Assembly: GCA_009801015.1 (NCBI GenBank)
Contig: VHZZ01014239.1
Span: 6,643-29,447 of the forward strand
DNA from: Silene noctiflora
Lineage: Eukaryota > Streptophyta > Magnoliopsida > Caryophyllales > Caryophyllaceae
Direction of reading: 5' to 3'
Length of the DNA: 22,805 nt
The notes below the pieces were generated by a model, which searched no databases, was not told the origin of the DNA, and saw only the letters and a program-made list of their open reading frames with translations. A program made the translations under genes and the position numbers. Positions 1 to 11,100 of this stretch are shown here, in pieces. Numbering within the stretch: the stretch's first letter is position 1; each line of letters starts with the position of its first letter.

Positions 1-136
1 AATCCGACTAATTATTAAATATAATTAATACGACTAATTATTATAAATTAGTAATTAAATGAGCTTTTTAATCGATTAAGCATGCAAAATCGAGTGGGAG
101 TAAAGTATAAATGCGGGGTAAAATGGGATTAAAATA
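1..136. other. AT-rich stretch, no gene
   Basis: This is AT-rich sequence with no coding signal. A 13-base motif (CGACTAATTATTA) occurs at about 5-17 and again at 32-44, so the left end is a short imperfect tandem repeat. The retrotransposon gag homology stops abruptly next to it at about position 140. The junction therefore probably marks a deletion or a secondary rearrangement of the element. Confidence 0.4.
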
Positions 137-700
137 CTACTTATCAGTAAGTAAAGTACGGTCTCTAGCTTCTTCAATTGCAGTAACTTTAGGTTGCCAT
201 TTTTTTGTAAGGCTCCTAAGTATTTTCCTGATAATATCCTCAGATTCTAATTTTCTACCGAGGTTACGTTCATTTATAATGCTCGAGAAACGTGCAGACA
301 TGCTATCAATTGATTCATTCTTTTCCATAGTGAAAAGTTCATATTGTTGAATCAGCAAGTCTATCCTATGTTTCTTAACAAGTGACGTACCCTCGTAGGC
401 CAACTCAAGATTGTCCCATATTTTCTTGGCTGAATTACAAGAACATAACCAATCAAATTTTGTAGTAGTCATGCCGTTTTGCAACAGACTCATAACTTTA
501 GAATTTTTCTCGACTATCTTGTAGTCCGCCTCAATATAGTCGTCTTATTTCTTTTCATAGATAGTGCCTTCAGATGACGCAACCAAAGTTTTCTTTGGTC
601 CATTCTGAATAATCTTCCAGCACTCCCAATCGTGTCCCTTAAAATAGTGTGTCATCATGTTCTTCCAAAGACTATAATTTTTCCCATCAAAGATGGACAT
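137..700 (-). pseudogene. broken copia-type gag (UBN2-like)
   Basis: This is the N-terminal part of the gag polyprotein of a Ty1/copia-type LTR retrotransposon, whose product would package element RNA. The reading frame starts at the ATG at 700-698 (MSIFDGKNYSLWKNMM). It is interrupted by an in-frame TAA at 547-545, then continues in the same frame to a stop at about 139. Recognisable gag features are SLWKNMM and GHDWECW near the start, then the downstream patterns ESIDSMSARF and KILRSLTKKWQPKVTAIEEA. About 185 codons remain, shorter than a full gag, and homology ends abruptly after LLTDK. No zinc knuckle, integrase or reverse transcriptase is present. The family call rests on recalled motif similarity. 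The nonsense codon and the truncation are seen directly. Confidence 0.8.
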
Positions 701-793
701 TTGAGATGTTTGGAATCCATTTCACAAAAGGCAGCGAAAATACAAAAGGATAAACGGATCAGCCTCTATGCGATTAGGCAATCAAGAGAATGA

Positions 794-808
794 GACTCTG
801 ATACCAAT
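794..808 (-). other. retrotransposon primer binding site
   Basis: On the minus strand this reads ATTGGTATCAGAGTC. It contains TGGTATCAGAG, the usual initiator-Met tRNA primer binding site of plant copia elements. It lies directly inside the LTR boundary and about 95 bases upstream of the gag ATG, as expected for a 5' leader. Confidence 0.85.
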
Positions 809-2334
809 TGAAGAGTCTATCGATCCGGAATACTCAAGAGGGGGGGTGAATTGAGTATTAAGAACTATACCCACTTTTTCGATTGTCCGTATATAGCATG
901 ATATGTTAATTAATTACTCAAAATTTATTAATTAAACTTTAACTAATTAATTAATTATGCAAAACGTAGCAAAATGAAAACAATGAAAATGAAAGATGCG
1001 AGGACACGAGGGATTTTTGAAGTGGTTCAGTTTCACAAGTCGAAACCTACGTCCAATATTCTCAATTTTTTAGTACCTTTCTACGGATTACAAAATTATC
1101 AACTCAACTCGTACAACTAACTATAGTTGTAACTCACTTGAGTACGTTAATACTCGACTATCTAAATGAATAAGAAAGTGTTTGATTGTTCTTTCGATGT
1201 TCACACAATTGAACGTATAAGAAACAAATCTAAGCACTATTATCTTATAACGATAATTAGAAATAATTGCAGTTTAAGATAGCACACAACCTTTTGAAAA
1301 CAAAATGATTTGCAAAGAGATTTTCGAAAAACACGGTTTGCACAAGAATATTAAGCTCAAAAAAGTCTTGTCAAAAATAGAAGAATAAGTTATGCTTTGT
1401 ATTTATAGTATAAGAGGAAATCTAGGTTTTCTTGTGGAAACCCTAGATATTGAGAGGATCTCGAATAAGGTATATGGCAAGGAAAAGATCCAATCTTCTT
1501 ATTTAATCTAATAATATCTTAGTAAAAGATATAGAATAAATCTAGATAATCACAAGGATATAAAATATCTCAAATAATAATCTTGGTAAATTTACCCTAA
1601 TCTTTGCTTGCACAAGGGGTTCAACACGCATAGGAGACGGCTCATAAGCCCACTGATTTTCGTGTGAAACCATAACTAAGATATTAGGTTAGATTACGGT
1701 TTAGATAGAAACTCTAATTAGCCACCAAAGAACAACTCTTAAGTTGTTACATAAGTATTAGCTAACTAAAGAATATCTATCTATCCAAATAAGTCAACAC
1801 ATTAATCTACTATAAATAAGTTTTTCGTTTAAAGATTAAAAAAGATAAGATTTAAAAATATATATATTTTAAAACCGTTTAAAACAAAAGTCGTGCTGAG
1901 TTTTACTACAGCCCAAAGTTATAGTCTAAACAGCTATAACTTTGAGTCTAATAGGCAATGTTATAGCCAAAACAACTATAACTTTACTTACCAAAATCAT
2001 TTCTTTAAATACCGTTATAAGACGATGACCTACGCTATCTAATCTTCCTAGAGATCTTCAATGTAGGATTCATCTCTTCAATTTGATCATAAGCTCCTCT
2101 TGAGCTTTACTTGATCATTACTTGACTTTGATAAGACTTCAATCTTGATTATAAAGTCTTCCTTAAGCTCACTTGTTATTGCTTGAATTCTTGATCACGA
2201 GGTTAACTTGAATTCACTTGATCACAAATCATTATTGCTAGATTGTAAAGGAGTCCAATCTATAAAGACTAAACAAACGATTACGAGCAATATGTATATA
2301 CAGATTATAACATATACTTGTCATCATCAAAACA
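809..2334 (-). mobile_element. 5' LTR of a copia-type retrotransposon
   Basis: This is the putative 5' LTR, about 1.53 kb, read on the minus strand. The inner edge is fixed by the primer binding site: the LTR ends ...GACTCTTCA at 809 and is followed at once by ATTGGTATCAG. Just inside it is a run typical of plant copia LTR ends (TTCACCCCCCCTCTTGAGTA). The outer edge is set at 2334 because the minus strand there begins TGTTTTGATGATGACAAG, a common plant LTR start. A TATAAAT on the minus strand at 1407-1401 could be the LTR promoter. The partner LTR and the 5-bp target duplication would lie left of the window, so the outer boundary is inferred. Confidence 0.7.
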
Positions 2335-2426
2335 TAAACCTATATGGCTATAATCATATTATTATAATACTAATATTTATATGATTATTAATGACACTAC
2401 TATTATTATAATAAGGTTAGTATTTT

Positions 2427-2432
2427 ATTCAA

Positions 2433-2434
<2 letters not shown>
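2427..2434. repeat. left target-site duplication (LINE-like insert)
   Basis: ATTCAAAT occurs here and again at 2794-2801, flanking the LINE-like fragment exactly at the outer end of its (ATT)n tail. An 8-bp direct repeat at both computed borders is consistent with target-primed insertion. Confidence 0.6.

Positions 2435-2507
<73 letters not shown>
2433..2507. repeat. (ATT)n microsatellite
   Basis: This is an uninterrupted run of about 25 ATT units. Read on the minus strand it is (AAT)n directly after the 3' end of the LINE-like fragment, so it is better explained as that element's simple-sequence tail than as an independent microsatellite. Confidence 0.9.
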
Positions 2508-2793
2508 TTATAAAAAGGGAACCTTTTATTAAGATAAAATCAAAGTTTACGAGAAATTAGTGGGCAGCCGAGATACAATCTGGGCGCCCACTCCCTTAAC
2601 GATAGCAAGGCTAAGTCTAGAAAAAATGTAAGCAGCACCACGAGCCCCGGCATCCTGAGACACGGAGAATTTCTGAATCCGCTTGAGTAAGGTAACATCA
2701 TCCGTATCTAGTTCCCCCAACGAAGAGAAGGAAAAGGGCAGGAAACCATAACCAGCCGTCATGCATAAATCCCGGTACTTGGCACACTTATGA
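2435..2793 (-). mobile_element. 5'-truncated LINE-like retrotransposon
   Basis: This is a short non-LTR-like insertion on the minus strand. In minus-strand order it contains the last ~80 codons of an ORF, a ~40-base 3' UTR ending ATAAAAGGTTCCC, and an (AAT)n tail. It is bordered by ATTCAAAT at 2427-2434 and 2794-2801. The coding similarity begins only a few bases inside the right-hand duplication, which is what a 5'-truncated LINE insertion looks like. It is too short to be active. Confidence 0.6.
2547..2789 (-). pseudogene. C-terminal fragment of a reverse-transcriptase-type ORF
   Basis: The readable frame starts near KCAKYRDLC at 2789 and ends at a stop after RLPTNFS at about 2547. The motif order GFLPFSFSSLGEL, VTLLKRIQKFS, ARGAAYIFSRL, then AIVKGVGAQIVSRLP resembles the extreme C-terminus of a large plant reverse-transcriptase-type (LINE) protein I recognise from many plant genomes. 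No catalytic domain is present. The family is recalled, not searched. Confidence 0.6.
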
Positions 2794-2801
2794 ATTCAAA
2801 T
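2794..2801. repeat. right target-site duplication (LINE-like insert)
   Basis: This second copy of ATTCAAAT lies five bases upstream, in element orientation, of the first recognisable LINE codon. It pairs with 2427-2434. Confidence 0.6.
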
Positions 2802-3543
2802 GAGCTGTGTTGAGTTCAGTTTAGAACAGTTTGGGTTCATTAAATTCATTCTAGTTCAGTTCAATTCAGATAATTTCAGTTCAAGACTTTATAAAATAAA
2901 ATTAGTGAATCAATAAATTATATATATAATTTTTTTTTCCGTAAAATAGAATTAAAAATAATAATATTGCTACAAATAACAGTAAATCAATACATTATAT
3001 ATATGGCAAAATCTTGTATCATTGTTGCAAAATACTAAAAAAATTAGTGGGAACCAGTGTCATATGTGACTCGGAGAAAACTAATAAACAATTGTTCAAT
3101 GCACATGGGTCAATTAAGGACTTCTTCTTTGCAGAGAGGAGTCCCTTTATTACTTTGAAGATTCTAATTTTAACTTTGCAACCATAAGTAACATTTTTTG
3201 TAAGAGAGAGAAAACAAAAGGAGGATGTTCTGTTATGTTTATACATACTCTTACATGAAACTTCCTTTCTTTTTTCTTTCTTTCTCTCTCGGAGACGAAT
3301 CATTTATCACCCAACAAAACCCCTTTATTTTTCCACATTCATTAATTTTTCTAAACTTTTAGTGACTGATCCCCAAATTAATTAAATCTTAAATCTAGGG
3401 TTTTTTTTTTCATCTCATCACATTTTTAAATTCTTCCCCAATAAAAATTGTCAATATTACATGGTTTTTTCATTCAGCGTGGATCTTGACCTCTTCAATG
3501 AATTTCTTTGAAGAATTTTGATGAGATTTTGCAGTTTCAAGCA
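2802..3543 (+). promoter_or_regulatory. putative promoter and 5' leader of the myosin gene
   Basis: This is non-coding sequence between the LINE fragment and the myosin start codon. 2806-2885 is built from degenerate TTCAGTT-like units. A pyrimidine tract of TTTC and CTCT units at about 3262-3292 is a common feature near plant transcription starts. TATA-like strings exist (about 2890 and 2995), but none can be assigned. Upstream ATGs lie at 3461 (16 codons, ending at 3511), 3499 and 3521. The ATG at 3521 would overlap the main start in another frame. Whether they are in the mRNA depends on the unknown transcription start. Confidence 0.4.
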
Positions 3544-3546
3544 ATG
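3544..3546 (+). CDS. myosin XI exon 1 (start codon only)
   Basis: The coding part of exon 1 is just ATG, followed at once by the donor GTATGA. After splicing the start reads AAGCA-ATG-GTT, with a favourable G at +4, and the protein begins [11 protein letters not shown]. No alternative in-frame ATG precedes the conserved GSLVWVEDP in exon 2, and MYA2-type proteins begin MVA, so this start is well supported. Confidence 0.8.
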
Positions 3547-6500
3547 GTATGAATTTTTAATCACTGATGATTAAATTAAATGATAACTTTTTTCACGAGG
3601 GTTGTTTTTTTTCTTTCATGTTATGTGTTGTATGTATATGTCGAATATATGGCCGAATAACATATGTATTGTACTTTATATGATGATTTTGACTTGCATT
3701 TACATGTTATTAGTGGAATTTCTTGTGGTAGTGAAATATAGTGTTCAGGATTAATGATATTTTTTTTCGAATTTGTGGTGCATAGGTTGCAACAGTAAGT
3801 TATGTGGTGGGATCGCTTGTTTGGGTGGAGGATCCTGATGAAGCTTGGTTGGATGGCACTGTAGCTCAAGTTAAAGGAAACGAACTCACTATTAATTGTA
3901 CAAATGGCAATATCGTAAGTTCTTTACATTACTGTCTATAATGTTTAAATCAAACTTATTGTGTAATGACTTTTGTAGTTCGACCTTTGTGTGTATAGGA
4001 GGAAGTCATTAACACAATTAATGTAGCATACGGATTCAAAAAAAGTCATTAGTCAATTTTTCGTGACTGTTAAAAAAATTGTGTAGGATATGAATGAAAT
4101 TGTTAGATGTAATGTTGAATTTACTTTGTTCAAAAAGGCTTTATTTTTTGCATTTTCTGCATGCAACTAGGTTTAAGAGGACAAGGACACTTATAATACA
4201 CTTGAATCAATTTGTGATTCACTAGGGATTGATCTTGTCGAACCTGCTTTCTTAATATAACTTTGTTTGTTAGAAAAAGAGGTTTACATAATGTGATAAG
4301 ACTCCTAAGAGCTTTTACGTACATAGTAGTATTTTATAAGATAGGACTGAAATTCAATTGTATTATATTGTCATCAAGTATTCTCTAAAATTCTATCATT
4401 TAATAGATAATGTTATTACGACCTTTGCAATGTCCAACAGATCTTATTGTGTGAGTAAATTAGTGACATTTGTAAGAAAAGCCTGATATTCAATAACTTT
4501 TTCTCCTCCAATATATAGTTACACTAAATTTTCTTGAATTGTAACTCACATTTTACTGATAACTTACACTTTATGTTTTATGTTGTCTTTCACCTAGAAC
4601 GTACTGTTTATGAACATTTGCAATTAACCAAACATTCAAATTCTCGCTCAACTATATCATTGACGAATATTTTAAAGAAAATAATTGAAATGTTTTCCTT
4701 GATTGTCAGTTTTGGATAAATTGTGAACTATTTATAAGGAAAAATAAGTATTTTTGAACTTATTTTGAGCTATGTGTTTTGATAGTACTCATAGTGTAAA
4801 TAATTTTTATTATAAATTTTTTTTATTCTTGAGCACAATATCTTTGTGGCAATGGGATTAGAACGGATAATTTAGGGCTTGCATTTATATAGTTAAAGTT
4901 TATTCTTACAAATAAACTTAGTAATATGTTTGTGATTATGTACTATGACTTTTGCGGGTGTCATATGGTCCCAAGTGATCTTTAGAATGTACTTCAAGAT
5001 CTCTTTCCTAAAGATAAGTTGAAGTTTGGAATATTTTTATCTGCTTTCAAATTGAATAAATGATCAATGTTGTTCCTTTTATCAAATAATGCATCACACA
5101 TAATTTAATCACTCACCACTTGTTATCTACCTCGTCGTGTTATCTCTAAAGTTAAAGTCATTAATTCGCATGTAACTTCTACAAGAGTTTTCCATATTAC
5201 CTTATTGTTAGAACCTATTTTTTTAGTTCATTCGTGGTTTCCTATTTAATTCTAGTAATGATGTTGGATTACTCTTTATTTATATCCATTAATTATTCAA
5301 TATGAGTGTTTCACATGCAGGTTGTTGCTAATACGGCTAAGGTCCATCCAAAGGATCCTGAAGCGCCTCCTTCTGGCGTGGATGATATGACAAAGTTAGC
5401 CTATTTACACGAGCCTGGGGTTTTGGATAACCTGAAACGTCGATTTGATGTTAATGAAATTTATGTAAGAATCATGAACAATTTGCCTTATTTTTATCCC
5501 TTTATTGTGCATATTTGTGTGATAATGGATGAACATACCAAGAAATGGGCATTTAGTTTGAAGCACATTTTTCTATTAGATGGTTCTCACTCAATAATAA
5601 CTATATAGAGCATATGTTTGATGATGAGTTTTGCGTTTTAACATAAATGTTTACTCTTTCACATACGATTTTACCTTTGTCATTTTTTTCTCATCTCCCT
5701 CACTCAAACCCAGTACTACTCACCCACCTACCCATCAACAACCACTCACCTTTTTCTCTTTTCCCTCACAAGGGTTGTACGGTGATGGATTTGCATGCCA
5801 GAGTCCATTGTTTAGAATATTTTGTGTACGGAAGTGATTTGGTGCCTTATATTCTTATTGCACTTATTGCAATTATGTTCTTTGCGTATATTCTTATTTT
5901 GTTTGCGCGTCTATATATTGATATCCAACAACCGCACATCAAAACCTCTCCCCTCCCCTAATAACACTTCTAAGCCTTAATTTCAACAATTTTGATTAAC
6001 AACGAAAAACATTCTTTAATAATCGATTAAAAATTGCAACAAATAAAATTAATAATTGGTATAAAAAATCACTTCATTGATTAGTGAATTAAGATCCATT
6101 GTTGAAGTAAGCGTTAATTTGATTATGTTTGAGGTTAGGGGATTATTAGATGGAAAATTAATAACAAAGTGTATGTGAAAAAGTAAAGTTCGTATGTCAA
6201 AAAGTAATTACGTTGATGATTTATTTTTAGAGATGTAAAGTACATGATCTGAGCTTTAGTGTTTTGATCTTCACCCTATTTTGAATTGATATCTAAGTGT
6301 GTGTATGATGCACTTTTTCTACACAAACTTGTATGAACCGTGCATAATCTGGATTTAGATACGTCTTTGTGTAAATTAAATGAACTAACTAAGATTATAA
6401 CACTATTTGAGCATCTTTGCAGACTTATACAGGCAACATATTGATCGCTGTGAATCCCTTTCAAAGACTACCTCATTTATATGATGGTAATATGATGGGG

Positions 6501-8108
6501 AAATACAAAGGGGCCGCTTTAGGTGATCTGAGCCCACATCCTTTTGCAATTGCTGATTCCGCATATAGGTAATATTTTCTAAGTTGTCTCTCTTGAAATT
6601 GGTTTTTCGGTATTTTATTTCAAGACAATGTTATTGATTACAATTTTTAATGTAGATTGATGATCAATGAGGGAATAAGCCAAGCAATCTTGGTAAGTGG
6701 AGAAAGTGGAGCTGGTAAAACAGAAAGTACTAAAAGTCTTATGCAATATCTTGCATATATGGGTGGACGATCCGATACAGACGGGCGCTCTGTGGAACAA
6801 AAAGTTCTTGAGGTGTGAGCTAGTATGTTATAATGCTTTTCTATTTGTATTTTGTGAATAAACATAATGGATTTATAGAGGGTGCACTTTTTGTTTGTCC
6901 TCATCTTAGTTTTGTGCTTCTATTCACGTTAACAAAATTTAGATAATGTGAAACAGCTCATTACCTAAATGTGTTTCTTATATTGTGAGTAGTAGTCGAT
7001 TGACATGATTCTCATGCTTTCATTATAGTCATACATGAATAACCCCGTCGTGTTCAAAGTTATACCTAAATTAGATATGACAACAAGTCAAGGCATGCAA
7101 GTTCATATTTGTGTCGCCCGTAAGGCTATAAATGCGACCTTATTTTGCAACGTGTACATGACGCATAACCCAAGTTGACTTATCTAACCCGTTTGTATAT
7201 AAAAGTCCCTCTTTGTGTCCTTTAAACAAATAAAAAGATAAGGATATGGCGACGGGCGTGTACTAATTGTGGTGCGATTATTCTTCATCTTAGTTTTTTC
7301 TTTTAAATTAGCTTTTATATAATTTTTTTCGTAATTCTCGTTAAACTGACACCATGCAGTTTTGTAAAATACTTATGGCCTTTGGATATCTTCTTAACTT
7401 AGTAAGAGTTCATGTTTTGCTTTTTATTGAATAATTAGGCAGCCTCTTTACCCTTTGAGACAAATATATTTATTAGCTAAAATATTTCAACTTCGTACAC
7501 TTAAACTTGGATAGTTATTGATCACTCTGAATTGCCTAATCATAAGCTTTAGTAAAATTTTGTTGTGAGGTATTGAAAATGGTGTATTAAAAGACATCTT
7601 TGTATTTATTTTAGTGAAATTATCTCTGTCCTAACACAACTACATAATTATAGAAATGTTTTGATTAACTTGAATATTACGAAGGAAATAAAAATGAAAA
7701 TTTTATGTGATTTGATAGGAAAGTTTCTTTTATGTTATATGAAATAACCATAATCTCATGTTGCAGTCCAACCCAGTTTTGGAAGGATTTGGTAATGCCA
7801 AGACTGTGAGAAATAATAACTCAAGGTGACATCTAATTCTCCAATACTAACACTCATTATTGATCGTTTCATTAATAATATCTTGAATTATAACTGCTCA
7901 CTATAGTTTTAAAGCATATATGTTTCACTAGAATTATAACTAGCTTTACTTTTATAGATAAAATTATTAACAATAGTTTGAGAAAAGCATATATGTTTCA
8001 CTAGAATTATAACTAGCTTTACTTTTATAGATAGAATTATTAACAATAGTTTGAGAACCTCTCTCTCCCTCTCTCTCTCTCTCTCTCTATATATTTCTCT
8101 CTCTCTCA

Positions 8109-8139
<31 letters not shown>

Positions 8140-11100
8140 CACACATAATAGTCACATCTAGGGAGCCTTTTCTCTATATTGTTGTTTATAGACGTTAACT
8201 ATATAATATTTTTTTTATATAAACGTCACAATCTTTATTTCCATTAATTAATATAATATCATACTTATAAAGAAAAATTTGTTGATTTGAACTTGAGTTT
8301 ACAAATATATAATTAATGGCAGTCGTTTTGGCAAGTTTGTGGAAATACAATTTGATCAAAGAGGCAGGATCTCAGGAGCTGCCATTCGAACTTATTTATT
8401 GGAAAGATCTCGAGTTTGTCAAGTGTCTGATCCGGAAAGAAACTATCATTGTTTCTATATGTTGTGTGCTGCACCAAAAGAGGTACGAAGTAGTTGTCTT
8501 ACATGTAATTGAATTTAAAAAGAATGAATGATTAAATGCGAGTGTTAATTTTGTAGTAAGTCTAAGAAAATTTGATCTTATTAACGGATGTTATTAAGGA
8601 GGGACAGAGGTGGGATGTTGGACTCGTACCCGCCTAGTAAAGCCTATATGCATACTCGGCCCAACATCCATGGTGGGTGAAATTTTCCAAAACCATACTC
8701 GTCCTAACACATGGAAATTCAAACGCGTACCATAGACAATTTTTTACCTATTAGTTTGACAAACCGTCATTTTATGAGTCATTCTCTTATAAAATCGTTC
8801 TACAATAAAACATTGTACAACCATTCACAGGACCGCAAACTACCTTTTGGCGAAACACCCTACTCTCCAAAACATGGTAAGTAGTGGAAGTTATTTTTAT
8901 GGGGAAGATTATGTAAAGTAATACATGGTTTAATAATAAAAATTATGTAAAACCGCTTTACATAATAAGTTTTATGATTTGATTCAGCAGTTTATGAGTA
9001 AAAAATTAGTGTAAGGGGAGTTTGGTTTGTCAAAGGGAAAGAGAATGAGATTAAGAATGGGAATGGCCCATTACCAATGTCCATAACAACCAGTCGCTGG
9101 AGCCGCCACACTACCCCTATTGTCGACGCCATCTTTCCCGTCCTAACTTTACCTCGCCGACAATCTCATCCCCGATTATAATACTCATCAACATTCCTAT
9201 AAACACCAGCCCAAACCCATAAAAAACCACCCTAACTCTTGAAATCCTCTCCCACCCCAGAAAACACCAAGATTTAGTGTTTTTCGGGGGGTAAGGGAGA
9301 GGATTTTGAGAGTGAAAAGTTTTTTTTATAAGTGGTGTATGGTGGTTTCGTGGTGGCTGATTAAGTTTAAAGCTATCCGGGGAGGAGTGTGGTGGCTAGT
9401 CCGATGGAGTTTCGGTGAGGGTGCCTGTGATGGGGGATGTCGTCGAAGCCGACTGCATGCTAGGGGTTGATGGCGGCAAGTGGGTGTGGACATTGGTGGC
9501 TAGCAAGAAAATGGGTGTTGGTTGTATTAGTTGAGAAAGGGAATGAGTTACCTGAGGGTTGGGGGAAATCAATGTAGAGGAGTTTGGGGATAAGGAAAGG
9601 AGAAAGAGAATGGAAAAATAGGGGTAGACAAACAACAGCTAAGGGAGTAATTACCTTTCATTCTCTTCCCCTTTCTTTTTAGACCTCTAAGTTCCTGACC
9701 AAACGCTTCCTAATTACTATAATTTTCCAAAAGAATCAATCTTATGATTATAATTTAATAGTTTCATCATGAAGTTCATAAAAATCTTTATAAATAGGGA
9801 TAACAATGGGTAGTATTAGACTTGTCAAATGGGATGGGTCCCGAGTCGGGGTCAGGATACGATCTGGTCATAGGCCGGGTTATGATTAGAATACAAGAAA
9901 AAATAATTTCTAATTGTTTAATCAAAAAAATATTTTCTTAAAAAAGAAACATATTTAAGACCAATATTTTAATTATATTCAATGTTTATATTAATTATAT
10001 TGACATAATTATAAGAATAAAGTTTTTTTAATAATTATATTATTATTAAATGTTATAAAAGTTAGATAAACTTGATTTTTTAACGGTGTTGGTAAGTTTA
10101 AGGAGTTGTTTGGTTACCCAATCTAAAACACATGAATTGTAATTCATGGAATTTGCAAAATTGGTGGGTTGTTTGTTTGTCCCAAATCTCATGAATTAAA
10201 ATTCCATAAGAACTCCAATTCCTCCATAATGGAGGAAGTTGCTTACCTAGGTCCCCCTATGTAAGTGGGAATTCCTGTGGAATTCACTTTCCACATTCCA
10301 ACCAAACACTTTTTTTACCATTTCATGTGATTTAGAAAATCGTAGGAATTGTTTATTCCTTGGAACTTCAATTCTTTTAGCGAACCAAACGACCCCTATG
10401 TTAGAAAAATAATATATTATTAACCATTCTTTCAACTATAATATACAAATATTAATGTTTTGAAAAAACTTGATTTACCTTTGACTCAACGCGTCGACCC
10501 ATTCATATCGGGTTTACTCTAAAATAATTGGTCATTTCGAGTTCGGGCTGAACGGGTTGCCGGGTCAAAATTTTCGAATCTTGATCCTAGAAAACGGGTC
10601 TAATTTTGTAGTCGGGTCATGATCGATAGGTCTAGGTAGTATACTAGACTTGCTAGTCCTAGTATATCTTTGTTATCCTACTCGAGTATGATGTAAAATT
10701 TACACTTTGCTGGGGAGTACGGTTTAATACCCATTCGTATCCGTCCCACTACACCCCCGATATACGACTCCCCAGTCCCCACCAGTCAGCAGTCACCACC
10801 CTTTACCATCCCTCACTAGTCGGCAGTCACCACCAACTCCCAAGGGGGCGTTTTCAATGGCGGTTCATGGGGTTTATAGTGTTAAGCTTCAATTGGGGTT
10901 GGTTTTATCATTTATTCATTTGTGCTTCATTATGTATTGTATGTATGTATGTATGTATGTATGTATGTTGCTTGTGATGATGTTGCCCCATTTGATTTCG
11001 ATTAATACTTGTTGTGATGATGTTGCCGCCCATTTAATTGAAATGTTTGTTAGGATTTTGAGAGGTTTAAGCTGGACAACCCAAGGAATTTCCATTATCT

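Noticed and set aside
3019..3303. Minus-strand ORF of 94 codons upstream of the myosin gene
   Set aside because: It is Lys/Arg-rich only because it is antisense to a pyrimidine tract; no conserved motif.
3964..4051. 11-base inverted repeat in intron 2 as a possible MITE
   Set aside because: The ends are short and no target duplication is visible, so it is left as a note.
7909..8109. Minus-strand ORF with [11 protein letters not shown]
   Set aside because: It is a translation of the CT microsatellite and the 73-bp duplication.
9396..9635. Minus-strand ORF of 79 codons
   Set aside because: It lies inside the foldback MITE; composition is Pro/Ser/Thr-rich with no transposase motif.
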